This document shows positions 10,601 through 22,600 of a stretch of 64,000 nucleotides of DNA, piece after piece. The notes under the pieces were generated by a model. That model was not told where the DNA came from. It ran no database searches and saw nothing but the letters and a program-made list of their open reading frames with translations. The stretch's first letter is position 1; each line of letters opens with the position of its first letter. The translations under genes and the position numbers were made by a program. The DNA is from Strigops habroptila (lineage: Eukaryota; Chordata; Aves; Psittaciformes; Psittacidae), in contig NC_044284.2 of NCBI RefSeq assembly GCF_004027225.2, positions 42,952,420 to 43,016,419 of the forward strand, read 5' to 3'.

Positions 10601-13241
10601 ATGTAACACTGCTGAAGTGCTTTTGGAACTGGGACCAAAAATTGAAGGAAAAAGCAAGCTTTCATCCTTCACAATGTGCCTTTAATCGCTCTGGTTCTGA
10701 TGAGTTCCTTAAATGCAAGAAATTAATCGGAACACCCTATTAGTTGTGGGTAAACCACAACATCAGTAGATAAACATCAGCATGTTTATGTAGCCATTTA
10801 ATAAAATGGAAATGTTCAGTTGCGGTTTTTGGTTCACGATTCAATGTGTTAAACGTATATTTCTCCTTATGACTTCTGCTATACGTTGACCACAGGCCAA
10901 TAAACGTAGCAATTAGTCTTTAAAAAAATAGCAGCAGTAGCTAAAAAATAAGTATTTCTTTTGTGTAATTATCATTTGAAATATCTAAGATTAACTACTG
11001 TAGTTTCAGTAGCTGAGTTCCTATGAATAGAGAATTTCAAACCCCCAAGAGGAAAAACATTTCCATCTATTTTAGGTTAAAGTCTGGTTTCTAAAACCAT
11101 TAAGTGCTTGTGGAAATTTCCTTACCAAAATTTTGTAATAATTTGTCTATTTGAAATGCTTGATCTCTTATAAGTGTATAACACAAGTGGCTCTGATGTT
11201 TAGAAAGCAATTTTTCATGAAGGTAACAAAAGGGCATGCTGGTAGGATGATGAACTTTACAAAATACTTAATGACTTTCATGAATTTGGCAAGTCTGTCT
11301 TTTTGTGAGGGAGGGATTTGGAAACATGAGTTAGGTACTTTGGTGTTATAGTTTTTATGCATTATGAGCCAAAGCTGATTTACTTTTAATTGGTGTCTCT
11401 TTAAGCAGTTTTTTAGTTCTTGCCTTATGTTTTAGGGCTAAAACACAAATAATTTCATTAGGTCAAAAAGCACATTATTAGATAGTCCTGAACACGTACA
11501 TAGCTAGGGGCATTTGACAATTGCTGTGGAATGCAATTTTCATAAATATGATATGAAGAATATGTGTGAATTCAGCCCAAAGGTTTAGCTATGCAAAAGC
11601 TTCCAGGATAGCATTAGTTTTTCCATTTCAGATACCTCAGCTGGGGAAATCTTTACTTTCTTGAAAGGGAAACATAAGCGGGCATCTTCTGCACACTGCA
11701 GACATAGCCGTTACAGCTGGGTCAAAGTTTTGTGATTATAACAGAACAGATTTGGGAAGGGGTTTCTATGTCTTATTTCCTTCTGTTTCCCTAAGCAAGG
11801 GATTTCTCCTATCTTTCCGTTGTTTCGTTTAACCAGATATTTGAAGCTGGTTTCATAAAACAGCTGGATTCTTTATTCAGCCACCTTACTAATATTAGTT
11901 TTATGAATGCTCTGTAAGATATGTCATGTAGTGATTCTGCAAAACCTTTTGCATGTTCCCTTTCCTGATGAGCAAGATTGCATCTGTCTTTCTACTAAGT
12001 AAATCAGAATGTATGGATTCACTGAATGTAGTAGAAAATGCAGCACTAATGTGGTCACCAACCATTAAAGTGCTAGATATTCTGGATATGCTAATCTCAA
12101 CAAATATTTGGAATATTTATTTTTTGCTATATTTGCATGACAAGAGGTGCAAATTGGCAGGTGTGTGTGGGGTGGATGCTTACAAGAAAATTCTACATTT
12201 GTTGCCATGCAAAAGTTGTGATCACTATTGATGTCATATGTTGTGTCAATCTGTGCTGCTGATGATTTTCTGAACATACATATGGGTGGCTGGAAGGGTA
12301 GAATTTTAGACCAGATCTGAATGTAAATGTGTAGAGCACCATGGTAGCATCTGTATCTGTCAGGTGGATGGCTCGATTAGAAAAACCACGAAACTGTTTT
12401 GCAGTGTTTCAGTTCACTAGATAGGTGTTCATTAGAAGTGTGAAAGCACTACAATTCTGATGATTTCTTTCTGCTGCTGGTGATGCATCTCTTAACATAG
12501 GCAGTAAAAATGCTTGTTCGTGATTCAGATTTCAGACAAGCAGATTAACTCTTGGAATACAGCAGCAGTGAAGAGGCTAATGTGTCAAGAGGATAAGATT
12601 TGATCAATTCACACTTTCTTCCCTTTTACTAACTTAGCAGCATGTCATGAATAGCTGGCATAATGCATTGCAGAGCACACTGCATTTCAGGGATGCTTAA
12701 AGTATCTGTCAATGTGTCAGATTGTAAAGTGTTTTGAGAATTAACCCACTAGAAATGATGATTTTGCAGGAAGCGGTATGATAAGGCTGAGTCGGAGTAT
12801 GTGGCAGCCAAGCTGGACCTCCAACACAAGACAGAGATTAAGGAGCACCTCACGGAGCACCTGTGCACAATCATACAGCAGAATGAACTTCGCAAGGCCA
12901 GGAAGCTGGAGGAGTTAATGCAGCAGCTGGAAGTGGAGGCAGATGAGGAAAATCTGGAACTTGAGATAGAGGTGGAGCGGATGCTGCAGCAGCAGGAGGC
13001 AGAAGCAGCGAGGCAAGCCAGCCAGTCACACAGTCATGCTGGGACAGCTAAGGAAAACCCCACTCCCAGTGTTACGGTGCAGGAGAATGAACACGCTAAT
13101 CATTCTGTTGCTTCTACTGCTGTTTCTGAACAGTTGCTTCAGTCTCAAAACTCTGGTACCAAATTGCTCTCCAATATGGCCAGCCAAACTCAAGCAGTAA
13201 ATGTGACTCCAGGAAACCCCCCAGCTTGTTCTGCTACATGA
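4438..13241 (+). CDS. GORAB: RAB6-interacting golgin (GORAB), complete five-exon gene
   Basis: GORAB is a trans-Golgi coiled-coil protein. From the literature on the family, it binds RAB6 and ARF5 and scaffolds SCYL1 to help COPI assemble for retrieval of Golgi enzymes; loss in humans causes gerodermia osteodysplastica. Here the coding parts are 4438-4501, 5346-5698, 8098-8195, 10017-10157 and 12770-13241, joined by GT..AG introns. They total 1128 nt, giving 375 residues plus stop, close to the human 369-residue form. Residues 1-22 hold the conserved WAGFS-EELRRL start. Residues 22-135 are a low-complexity Gln/Pro/Lys-rich linker. Residues from about 136 to 301 form a long charged coiled coil and contain the most conserved block, [18 protein letters not shown]. 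Residues 302-375 are a Ser/Thr/Gln-rich variable tail. No frameshift or premature stop is seen, so the gene looks intact. Identification rests on recognised family sequence plus synteny with PRRX1. Confidence 0.95.
4502..5345 (+). other. GORAB intron 1, pyrimidine-rich
   Basis: This is an 844-nt phase-1 intron (donor GTACGG, acceptor TTGGTAG). The first part is still CpG island. From about 4640 to 5250 the sense strand is strikingly rich in C and T and poor in G, with many short CTCC, CCCT and TCTCT runs. Open frames crossing it are by-products of this composition. No transposon is recognised. Confidence 0.75.
5346..5698 (+). CDS. GORAB: GORAB coding exon 2
   Basis: This exon encodes residues 22-139. 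It begins with the last two bases of Gly22 (reading [11 protein letters not shown]) and contains the family signatures QREKAL, QKLGLQ and PEQLLS-PKQ, then a variable Gln/Pro/Asn-rich linker. It ends in a basic stretch, [10 protein letters not shown], that opens the coiled coil. The donor TTA|GTAAGT at 5699 is near consensus and leaves phase 0. Reading through into the intron meets a stop within a few codons (TAA at 5708-5710). Confidence 0.92.
5699..8097 (+). other. GORAB intron 2
   Basis: This is a 2399-nt phase-0 intron. Nothing coding or repetitive is recognised; the open frames here are short and without family likeness. The acceptor region carries three AGs in close succession, at 8089-8090, 8092-8093 and 8096-8097. 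Only the last joins in frame with exon 2. Confidence 0.75.
8098..8195 (+). CDS. GORAB: GORAB coding exon 3
   Basis: It encodes residues 140-171 plus two bases of Arg172: [20 protein letters not shown] followed by a [18 protein letters not shown] basic helix. The match to the vertebrate family is nearly residue for residue. The Glu/Lys/Arg-rich heptad pattern fits the coiled-coil region reported to carry partner binding. The donor is AG|GTAAGG (phase 2). The start was fixed by phase: with exon 2 ending in phase 0, only the acceptor at 8096-8097 keeps the frame. Confidence 0.92.
8196..10016 (+). other. GORAB intron 3
   Basis: This is an 1821-nt phase-2 intron, with donor GTAAGG and acceptor CCTCCTTTTGCAG. 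It contains one short minus-strand CR1 tail fragment at 9242-9305. A 10-base A run lies about 25 bases before the acceptor. No other feature is recognised. Confidence 0.75.
9242..9305 (-). mobile_element. CR1 LINE 3'-end fragment
   Basis: The stretch reads CATAGAATCATAGAATGG then TTTGGGTTGGAAGGGACCTT. This is the reverse complement of the standard avian CR1 3' terminus, including the ATTCTATG octamer repeated at the end. Only about 60 bases survive, which is the usual heavy 5' truncation of CR1 copies. It lies antisense inside GORAB intron 3. Confidence 0.88.
10017..10157 (+). CDS. GORAB: GORAB coding exon 4
   Basis: This exon encodes residues 172-218 plus two bases of Arg219: [19 protein letters not shown] followed by the family's most conserved segment, [18 protein letters not shown], then ASLDYSYAR. 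This middle of the coiled coil is almost unchanged across vertebrates, which implies strong functional constraint. The acceptor is TTTTGCAG and the donor CG|GTAGGT (phase 2). The invariant spacing and phases support the model. Confidence 0.93.
10158..12769 (+). other. GORAB intron 4
   Basis: This is a 2612-nt phase-2 intron, AT-rich, with no recognised repeat or coding segment. The acceptor is ATTTTGCAG at 12761-12769. Short open frames on both strands (11151-11362, 11953-12277) have no family likeness and are treated as chance. Confidence 0.75.
12770..13241 (+). CDS. GORAB: GORAB coding exon 5 (terminal)
   Basis: This exon encodes residues 219-375. It completes Arg219, continues [18 protein letters not shown], and carries the conserved [17 protein letters not shown] and [16 protein letters not shown] segments. 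The coiled coil ends near residue 301 in a Gln/Glu-rich stretch. The last 74 residues form a polar Ser/Thr/Asn/Gln tail that is poorly conserved in the family. The frame closes at TGA 13239-13241. Codon 230 is GTG (Val) inside the exon and is not a start. Confidence 0.93.
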
Positions 13242-14045
13242 CTTACTATGTTCAGATAAGCCAGCTGGTTATGGTTGGTATACTCTCTGCAGGCTTGTGT
13301 GCTATATGTTATCTGGGCTTCTGCAGTGCCAGTAATATGCACTTAATTTCTCTTTTCCTTTAATATGGTTCTCAAATTTTAAAGGTGCCTTTTTTTTTTT
13401 TCCTCAGAAGACTCCCTTTTGGGGTTTACCATCTGTCATCATCATTCTGGTTTAAGTTCATCTTCTAATGCCCAGCTTTTCATGGGGCTTTATACCTTCC
13501 TGAAACAGGATACTTGGAAGCAAACAGTAGGGTTCTTCCAAAGGCTTTCAGCATATTGCTATTGTAGATACCTATTGCAAACAGTGTGCAGGAGGTACGT
13601 ATCTACAGGAGGGAACATCACACCTTAGAATGCTCCTGAACACATTCTGTCGCCTGACAACTGTGTTAGGATGTTTGTCTTCCTTTGTATCTGTAAGGGA
13701 TCAGTTTTCAATGTTTTTTAATTCTGTGAAACCCAAGTGCTTGCTTTAATTGTCTTCGTAGCTGATACTCTCTCCTGATTTAAAGGAAATTCACATATTA
13801 AGGCAAATTGCAAAGTCAGTTGTAATATTTCCTGTTTATCACTTTGCCTATTTCTTCCAGATGACACTAGATCAGATAAAGCTATGTATTGCTAGCATTA
13901 TTATCTATGAAATCACAGCAGCTATGATTTAACAAAAATTATGGTTTACGGTTTAAGACATTGTAGAATGTATGATGTAGAAGTAGAAACACACAAAAGA
14001 AAGTATGTTACAATTAAAGCTGTTCCATTACAAACATATTTCCTC
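13242..14045 (+). other. GORAB: GORAB 3' UTR (proximal form)
   Basis: This AT-rich non-coding stretch follows the stop codon. The first plausible poly(A) signal is ATTAAA at 14013-14018. A second, AATAAA at 14524-14529, is followed by a GT-rich region and could end a longer transcript. No coding frame continues here. The extent is inferred from signals only. Confidence 0.55.
14013..14018 (+). terminator. GORAB: Proximal poly(A) signal ATTAAA
   Basis: This is the common ATTAAA variant, about 770 bases after the GORAB stop. The downstream sequence is only moderately U-rich, so use of this site is uncertain. Confidence 0.45.
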
Positions 14046-14523
14046 TGTCATAGTTGCCTCAAAGTTCCAATAATTAGCCAGGGATCTTGAAATGAATAAT
14101 TCCCACAGGATATTGGAATTGAGCCCATTTTCGTATAACATCCAATGCATTTTCTTGCCTGAGGTGCGGGTGTGTACCCCACAAGAAGTTCAGCTGGTTT
14201 GCTCTGTTGCCACTGAAAGGCTTTAAAAAGCTATTCCAGGTGGACAAAGTCTCAGGAATTAAAATAGAGGACATAGGCAAACCTCCCATAGACTGATCGC
14301 AGCTGCGAACCATGGGGACTGTATTCATAGTTAACTGCTTTGTAACAGAGGAAGGCTGCTTTCATTGTGGAAATGGTTTCTGTAATACCTGACCTGAACA
14401 TGTCAGTCAGAGTTTATGAATGAATTACTGAATGATGCCATCAAGTATATAAATGGGACACTGATTGTCTCTGTGGCTTTAATAGTGGAAAAACATGTCA
14501 CTACATTTCATTTTTATTCTATT

Positions 14524-14529
14524 AATAAA
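14524..14529 (+). terminator. GORAB: Distal poly(A) signal AATAAA
   Basis: This canonical hexamer lies about 1.28 kb after the GORAB stop. It is followed within 20-50 bases by a GTGTGTTT and GTTGTG-rich element of the kind bound by CstF, so it is a good candidate for a longer GORAB 3' end. Confidence 0.45.
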
Positions 14530-14549
14530 TCAGTGCATCTTCTACGCAG

Positions 14550-17500
14550 TGTGTTTACTTTCAGTTGTGATATCTGACACACGTATTCAGGATTATTTTT
14601 CCACAGGAGCAGATAAATGACAGAATCAGATATATCCTTTGGCAACTTGCCACTGTGTGAAAGTAAATCCTTGAAAAAGGCCATTCCAAAATACAAAAAT
14701 GTATGAAGCAAAGACATGGGAGGATATGGCTTGGCAGGAATCTTTTCAACTAACTGTGGCCCAAGGCAGCAGTGGAAAATCTCTACTGATGAGTCCAATA
14801 CAGAGAGAAAGAGGGATAAATCTGTTTCCTAGCTGTGCATAATCAGGGCTGATTGAAGTTAGAAAACTCCAAAATAATATTTGAGATATGTATGAAGCAC
14901 TGCTCTACTGCTGCTCATACACTGCATTCCCTGTTACTTTGCAGGAAGAACTGGTTTAAAAGCTGAAAATTTTACTGTATTGTGATAAAATTGTGACTGA
15001 CTTCCTTTGCTCTGTCTGCAGTTGCAGAACAGCTTGTAGCAACCTGATTATGGCTTTCAAAACTGGATACCAGTAAGTGCAATAATAATTTAATTGTACC
15101 ATTCTTGTTTCCATCCTCTGCAGCTGTCCCCAGTTGCTCCTCAAGAGAGTCTAAGTCCTAGTGGATAGGTCTGTTCCTCGTTACAATTGTATTCAGCTCA
15201 TCAGGGGACATACAGAAGAGCATCTGACAGAAGAGTTGAATTGTAATGGTATTTACAGGAAGCACATGCATACATTTTGCATATAATTTGTGGTTCTCAA
15301 GTAGGTTAAAATGTGGTTAAAATAGTCCTTCTGAATGCACCTTGTTATCACAGGTAAGATTACTGTTTGAACTCCTCAAACAAAAAAGGCAAAAATTTGT
15401 AAGTCCAAAGTTCTTTTTGATAACTACTTAAGAATAGGAGTTTCCTAGAAGGGAGTAAGTTTATATCCAACAAAACTACTTAGAAACTGAAAAATTCTTG
15501 TGTGCCATCCTGACAGTGCTGGTGCTGTTTCTGCCTGATAGGGAAGATGCTGTTGTTACAATCAGCAGTTTCTGCTCTCTTACAAGTCCCTCATCGAAGT
15601 TCGGCCCAGTTCTATCTGTCTAACTTCTGAGCTTGCAAAATGAAGTGAACTGGCTGGAAGCCACATGAAGCAGCCATGTGAAGTACAATAGGTAGCCTAA
15701 CATTTGGTCGCTCTCTCTAGACAGGGAGTGCAAGAGTTAAATTGTTTGATCTGAGTTATGAAGCCTTTCTCTGACATGTGATATAAACCACTACCATGGT
15801 GTCAGTTCCACTTTGGAAGTTCTCAAATGTTTTGATGGGTGCCAGTATGCCGGTTTAACATTCCCCCTATGCCGGAGCCAAGCAGTCCAGTCATAATTGT
15901 AACAACATGTGTGCTGGTCAGAAATGCCAGGAGATGATTTTGGTGCAACAAAAGGGTTGCGTTTTTTCCCTTGTTTTAAGGAAAGAGAACAGTTGGAATT
16001 GAGGGTCTTCAAGCAAAAGCCATTTCTACCTTTGGAGTAGCTGATACATCTGACAATATTTGTTGCTGTTGTCACTGGAGTGCATTGAAGGCAGGTGTGC
16101 TGTCCACTCAGTTAGAATGGTGTATCTCTTCAGAAAAATTGAAAAATTAAAAGTTCAGCATAGATCAGGAATGGGTGGGTGCATTTTTAAGTGAAGGCCT
16201 CTTGCAGGTACAGGTAGAAATCTGAATGTGGAGTGTGCTGGGGTTGAACACCCACGGCAAGGAAAATAGTGATACCTGACAGTAACGCTGCAGGGCTTAT
16301 CACAGGAGACTTGCAATCTCCTGTGGCAATGTAGCCATTTCTGTGTTTGGCCACCACATTACCACTATGAGAAGTGGAAACCACCGATGTATACTGCCGT
16401 GAGAATCTTACAAAGCATGTTATAATTGCCCATGTTGCAGTTTGGCCAGGATGTTGAGAATAACACTCCCACCTCTGTCAAGAAGTGTTTAAATGAGCAC
16501 AGATGGTCATGGCTCAGCCTGGGGTTCCCATGAATGTCTAGTGCATGGTGTAAAACACTTGGACAATCCCCAATCTGATTCTATATCCAGCCAGATGAAG
16601 TTGGGCTCGTAAGAGGTTTCAGCTTAGGGTAGCTGTCTGGGGAGATATGCAAGTTCTCTCTCAGCTATTCTGCCTAATACCTTCTGTGATGCAGTAGTGT
16701 CTTCTGTTGGAGCCTGTATCCCATCTAAACTGAATGAGGAAAAACTAGTAACAATGGAAAGTAGTGACTGGCCTAGTGGTTGGGGGTACTGTGTTTCCCC
16801 ACCAGCTGTATAAAGAATGTGCTAGAAAGGATTGTTCATGGGACAGTTTTCCTATTCTGGGGAAGTTCTGGAACCAAAGAAGGGGGCAGAGCACTGCTGA
16901 ACTGTCTCCCATGCTGGGATTCCTTCCATTCTGCATTTTCTGCTTAGGACAGTAGGATCTGTAGACTTTCTGCTCCTAACATCCTTTTGTCAAGGTTCAA
17001 ATTTGGATCAAAACCCCTGTGATATGATTGTCTCAGCCTGAGGCCTGATACTTTACCAGACACCCCTCATGTGGGATCTTTGAGCATCTGTGGGTGCTGG
17101 ACTGAGTTTGGTACTTTTGTGTGATTCTGTGTAGACACAGTGTCTTGGGTCTCTGTGCTCCACTCTTGTTCATGCCGTAGTTGAGTATAAAGGTTCATGC
17201 AGTTGCTGAGAGCTAGATAAAATTTATCTGCAGGCCTGATCCAACCCAGAAATTGTATGTTCAACACTTTGGTATTATTGCATGATCCCTTTTCTAATTC
17301 TGTGGATATAGGTGTGGTGTGCAAAGGACAAAGGGTTTTGCCAGTGGCAGTGCAAACAGGGTGTAGAGATGTGGGCTGGTATTATAGAAACCACATGCTT
17401 GTTAAGTGCCCTATTTAGGCTTGTCTGCATGGTCCTATTAAAGCGAGTGTTGGCTCCTTTGATGGGGCACGAGACTGGTTTCCTTCATCATTTCTCCTGA

Positions 17501-19379
17501 TTTATGTCCCAGCAGCAAACTTCTACGTCAGTGGGGAAAGACCAAGTAACGAGAGAAGTTAGCCAAGCCTCACCCCCTCAGCATGATAGGACATTAGATC
17601 CTTCAAATCCTTGCCTTTGGCAGCCTGTTAGTTACAGGGTTTAAATCATGCCTTTTAAAACACAGGTAGAGACACTAAAAAGCTTGGGCCTTTCTGAATT
17701 AGGGCCTGGATTGTGTAGTTAGAGTCATTTTCTCAATTAGCTAAACATAAATCAGTATAATGAGGCCCTTGAGAGCACTGAGCAGGTTTAGTACTTTGTC
17801 TCTCCTGCCTCTGTCCATACCACTCCCACCTGCTTGTTTGTCTGACCAGCCAGTGATTTTATTTTTCCACACTGCTAGAGCTGAGCAGTGGGTTTTAATG
17901 TCTGAACTGGCTTTCACACCTGGCACATCTGTGCGAGAGGTGAGAACTGGGAGAAATTGCTCTTGCACAGTAAGTAAAGTAGGCCTCGTATGGCAGAGAT
18001 ATAACAGTGTCAGCATCCCATGCCACACCATCCTTCAGAAGACGTGGATGGTGTCCTGTTTGAATAGGCAATGGTGTTCAGAAAGTCTAGCAGCAGCAGG
18101 GATGCTGTTTGAGGTGATATCTGGGACTCAAAAGCATGTGTGGGGGCCAGGGCATTGCGTTTGTACTTCAGAGCTGTGTAGTGAATGCATGACTCCCTTT
18201 TCCAGGGCTACACCATGTAAGGGCTGTGCTATTTTCTGGAGGCTGCTGGATAATTGAGATGGGACAGGTTGTCCTGCAAGCCTAATTCAGCCCAGTCCTC
18301 TGGAGGAGTGCTGGGATTCATCTGAGCAGGTGGTAAGACAAAAGGTTGGAGATTCCTCACAGCAAAGAATGAAACCCCAAGAGCTGGAAGAGCCTGTTTT
18401 GTGCCTTGTGATGCCTTTGAAGTAGACATAAGTCATCCAGCGTGAAAACTGCAGTGGTAGGGATTTTTTTTTTTAGTCTCTTGCATTTAGCAGAATGGGG
18501 GAGGATGTAGAAAGGTGATTGAATTAAGGAACAGAATCACTGCTCACCCCAATCATCCATGGGCTGAAACCGTTGTCCTCCCTGAGTCTGGTTTCAAGGG
18601 TTGGAGCTGAGTAAGACAAAAACACCTGAACCAACTTTAATTTCTTTGTGGGTAATTAAAATGAAAAATGGGTCATAAATAAATCCCTGAATAACGGGGA
18701 CTCTTTAACTTTCCCTGTGTAAGGTTTCTTGCTTGTCTCTGAAGCAGTTGGTAGTGCTGGTGATGTATCTGAACATAGAATCATCTGGTATGATCCTCTC
18801 ATGTTCTTTTTATCAGTGCTGAATGTGACCCTTTGAATGTCTCTCTGACATTTCTTTTCTCTGTGGTGCGGAGTAATGGGTCTTTGTTCTGGTTTGCAGG
18901 CATTATCTGATAATGCAGGGCCAAACTGAACCCAAGATCTGTCTGATTGTTTATTAGGAAGGCTTGCTCTGAATTCACTGTGGCTTGGGACTCTTTAATA
19001 CTGCAACAGGTTTGTAGTAGAACAGCAGCAGTCAAGGCATCACTGATGAGCACCACGAGCAGCTCCACATGCGTAATTGCTGACCATATGTTACTTCTGC
19101 ACTAGTACCTAAATGTCCTGAAGGAGACCCCACTGAGTTATTTCACATACATAGCTTCCTCCTTCAAAGAGCCAGTAAAGGAGGTAGTAGAACAAAGGAC
19201 AGTCACTCCATAAACTTCAGGCTTAGCAATCTCATGAGGTGTCTTGCTAGCAATTAGTATAAAGTGAGGCCCTGGCTGCACTCCAGTCACAAGGTCCAGC
19301 AGCACCCTTCAGCTACCTACCATATAGCTAAAGGGCAGCTGACCTTCTTGATCATTGCCTCCATATGGCTGTGAACCAC
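14550..19379. other. Intergenic, no gene seen
   Basis: No exon, RNA gene or clear transposon is recognised. The open frames are short and without family likeness. A CATAGAATCAT string at 18775 resembles a CR1 tail but is too short to call. Confidence 0.6.
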
Positions 19380-19693
19380 CATGTCCCCAGGAGAGCTGGC
19401 TACAAAGAAAATGGACACTCCCTTTTTACAAGGAGTCACATGGAAAAGATTGAGGGGTAATGGGTACAAGTTGCGCCTGGGGAGATTCCAGTTGGACACT
19501 AGAGGAAAATATTTCACAATGAGAACAATCAGCCATTGGAATAATCTCCCCAGGGAAGTGGTGGACTCCCCAACCTTGGACACTTTTAAGATTTGGCTGT
19601 ACAGAATGCTGAGTCATCTATTCTAGGTCATGCTTGCCAAGAAAGGTTGGACCAGATGATCCTTGAGGTCCCTTCCAACCTGGTATTCTAAGG
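19380..19693 (+). mobile_element. CR1 LINE 3' fragment with remnant of ORF2
   Basis: This is a 5'-truncated CR1 retrotransposon in sense orientation. The end reads GGTTGGACCAGATGATCC then CCCTTCCAACCTGGTATTCT, the standard CR1 terminus, with only one partial octamer repeat left. Upstream, a frame from 19381 to 19626 still translates to the familiar CR1 reverse-transcriptase C-terminus (pattern [20 protein letters not shown]), so it is relatively well preserved. It cannot be autonomous because the endonuclease and the polymerase core are missing. The left boundary is approximate. Confidence 0.88.
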
Positions 19694-22600
19694 ATGGAGA
19701 ACCCTGGAAGTCATTCCTAGGCAGCAGATAACAGAAGGTCACTCTTGGTGTGACTCCTTCACTAAAGGGTAGAGCTAGGTATCCAGCAGATGGTGTCTCA
19801 GGAAGCCATGATATCTTCCTTTCTTTCTCCATGTGGAAGAAACGTGTTGCACTACCACAGGCTTAAGAGGTCATAAGCCACGAGCCCAGCAGGCGTACCT
19901 CACTAGTCTCTGCCTGGTATGGCTAAAAAGGCACAAATCACCTATCCCTCAGATTCTTAGTTTGGGCAACAAACTGTAAGGTCACTGGAGACCCGTGCTG
20001 TGAGCCTGTGCTGAAATCTGTGCTGAGTGTACTCACTGCCTTTGCAACATGAGCTCACTGAAGTGAAACAACTATCCCTTTGCAGGCTCAGGTCACTTTT
20101 CCCATTCCAGAGTAGACAGATTTTCTGTTCCAAGGAGGGGTTAATCCAATTCAGACCTCATATTCTTCAAAGTTGCCCAATTTGGATCTGAATTAGGTTT
20201 CTGAGTATCACCAAAACCCTGCATCATGTTTTGAGTAGTTCTGTAGCTGTTTAGGTGATGACTCTTGTTGCTGATTGTGCATATTTCATAGTCTGTAGTG
20301 CTGATGGTGTCCTAGTGGTTGTGTCTCTGGCTTTGCTATTGCGTGAGCTTGAACTGGTCCCACGTTTTGGTGGTTAGCCTCATGGCAGAGAAGATGATGC
20401 TGTTTAGCATGAGGATGCACTCATAAAATACCAGGTCCATTTCAGCATTTTTCTAACACGCTTCTCTGATTCTCCATGAAGAACATCTTGCAGCTGTTTT
20501 AAGAAGTCATGCCTGGTTCCCTGCAGGATTTTCTTCTTGCTTCCTGATCTCCCCACCACAACCACCCTGTCTGCTAAAATACCAATTGTTTTCTTTTCTG
20601 CATTCCTCAAATCAAAATATTTAGCAATGGACTTTTCTCCATGACATCCCACTGCATCCTCTAACTACTGTGGAGTGTTCATCAGTCTCATTGACATTAA
20701 CCAGTTTTGCAGGAAACCCGCACTGCCAAGCAGGCAGGCTCCCGCTCCTGGACTTGCTCAGCACATTTGGTATTGCCAGTGACAGCCCCTCTGTGAGTCT
20801 CTTAGGGGTTATGCTCTCACTGGCAGAACCTGAGAAGCTATTAGAAAATATTTTCCTTATCCCGGCCGTTGTATTTGGACATTCATGATGGTCCTTTCTG
20901 GCCTCAACATCCACAAAGCTATATCTGCATTTCATAGTGGGGGAATCACTGTACACTTTTCAAGACCTAGTCTATCTATCTCCTCTGCCCCAACTGCCTG
21001 CAGCACTGGAGTCTTCCATTTCTCAAACCATCCTAAGCCACCAATAAGTTTTCTCCTTCTGTCCTTCAACTAGTTTCACTTTATTGCCTCTAGCAGCTGC
21101 TGAGAAACTTTATGGACCCATTAGTGCTCCATGCTAGAGAAATAACCAGGGCTCTTCAGAGCCATGAGGCTGAGCAGAATGTGGGGGAGCACAGGGTGGT
21201 ACTGGAAGTGTTTTGATTCATAGAATTAAAGCTCAGTAGCATTAGCCAGTTTCAGAAGCTCATGTTCCTGTTGTTCTTCCCACTTCTCACAGGCTTTGGG
21301 GTTATCCACATTCACCATTACGCCCTAAATGCTTGCACTCAGAAATCTTTGCTTTCACATACTGTGTCTGTGACCCCAGAGGTAGCTGGTTTGAGTTAAT
21401 CACCTCTAGAGAGGTGACAGATGATAACCCATCTGGGCATTCCTGGAGAGAGCCAGAGGGAGACTTCCTGATGGGGGGCGAGCACTGGGGAAGGCATTTG
21501 CAAAGGCTGCAATCCACAAACACATCAAAGGTGCAAATGGATTTTATCAAGACGCAGTAAAACTTTAATCCAAAGTCCACTTTAATGTATTTGCCACATA
21601 TTTGAAAGGGAACTGATTTCAGAAGTGCTTTCAAGAGTTTTAAAAATTCTCCTGGACCTGTGTCTTACAACTCTCTTCACTCTGGAAACCTGATGCTTTT
21701 GTTTCTGGGATCCCAGACGTTTAGGACTCGTGATGGTGGGGAGAGTGAGAACTAAAACCATTTCTAAGCCTCTTCTGAAACATGGGCACAAATAGCTTTT
21801 TTCCTAGCTCTAAACCTCTGTAAAACTCTGTTTGTTTGGGGTTTTTTATTTCTTTTTTTTTTAATCGCAGATTACACTTGCAGCAAATACCATTTCCTCA
21901 GTCAGAAAGTGAGATATCTTCCCATTCATTTGTCAAAAATCCCTCATTTCCAGCTCAGTAAGGCTGCAAGACACTGGCCCTTTAATCTCCCAGGGTGCTT
22001 GCCTCCAGTCTGGAGCTTTAGGCCAGCCCTGTTTTGCTGGAAGAAATCTACCTTTAGTGTGGAAAACAGGAGCAATTCACTGGCAAGATCAGAGGAACTG
22101 TAGCCTTTCTCATTTTCTTTCTTTTTTTCTTTTTTCTGCAGGAGAGTCGAAACATCGCTGCTTTCATTTGGAAAGGGCAAGTGACTTTCCCATGCCGTAA
22201 TACCCAACAAGTGTTGAGAGAATGTGGTTACATAAAACCATATTTTTAATGCAACCGACAGACTGTCTTGAGAGCTAAGTGGTTTTTGACAGTTTTTATG
22301 CACCTGCTAATTCAAAGCTCTTAACATATGCCAGTTAAAAAGAGCTAGGCACTAAAACATCCACCCTGTGGACGGCAGGGGCTCAGCTGCACACCAGAGC
22401 ACAGAGAATTCATGCAAGGTAGAAACTTGGCTTCTCTTATGGGACTGACTGGTACACAACTAATTCAACTCAGAGTTTTTGTTCCTCAGTCCTGCTTGGC
22501 CTTGAAGACTCCTGCTTCTGCTTTGGACCTGAAGAACGGTTGATATTTCTTTGGGTTTATTCTGTTTGCTTTTCCTAGCAATAGTAGTTATCAGAAAGAA

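Noticed and set aside
18770-18800. CATAGAATCAT string like a CR1 terminus
   Set aside because: The match is about 11 bases and the adjoining sequence does not continue the CR1 consensus.
19381-19626. An 81-codon protein-like frame
   Set aside because: It is the C-terminal remnant of the CR1 reverse transcriptase, not a host gene.
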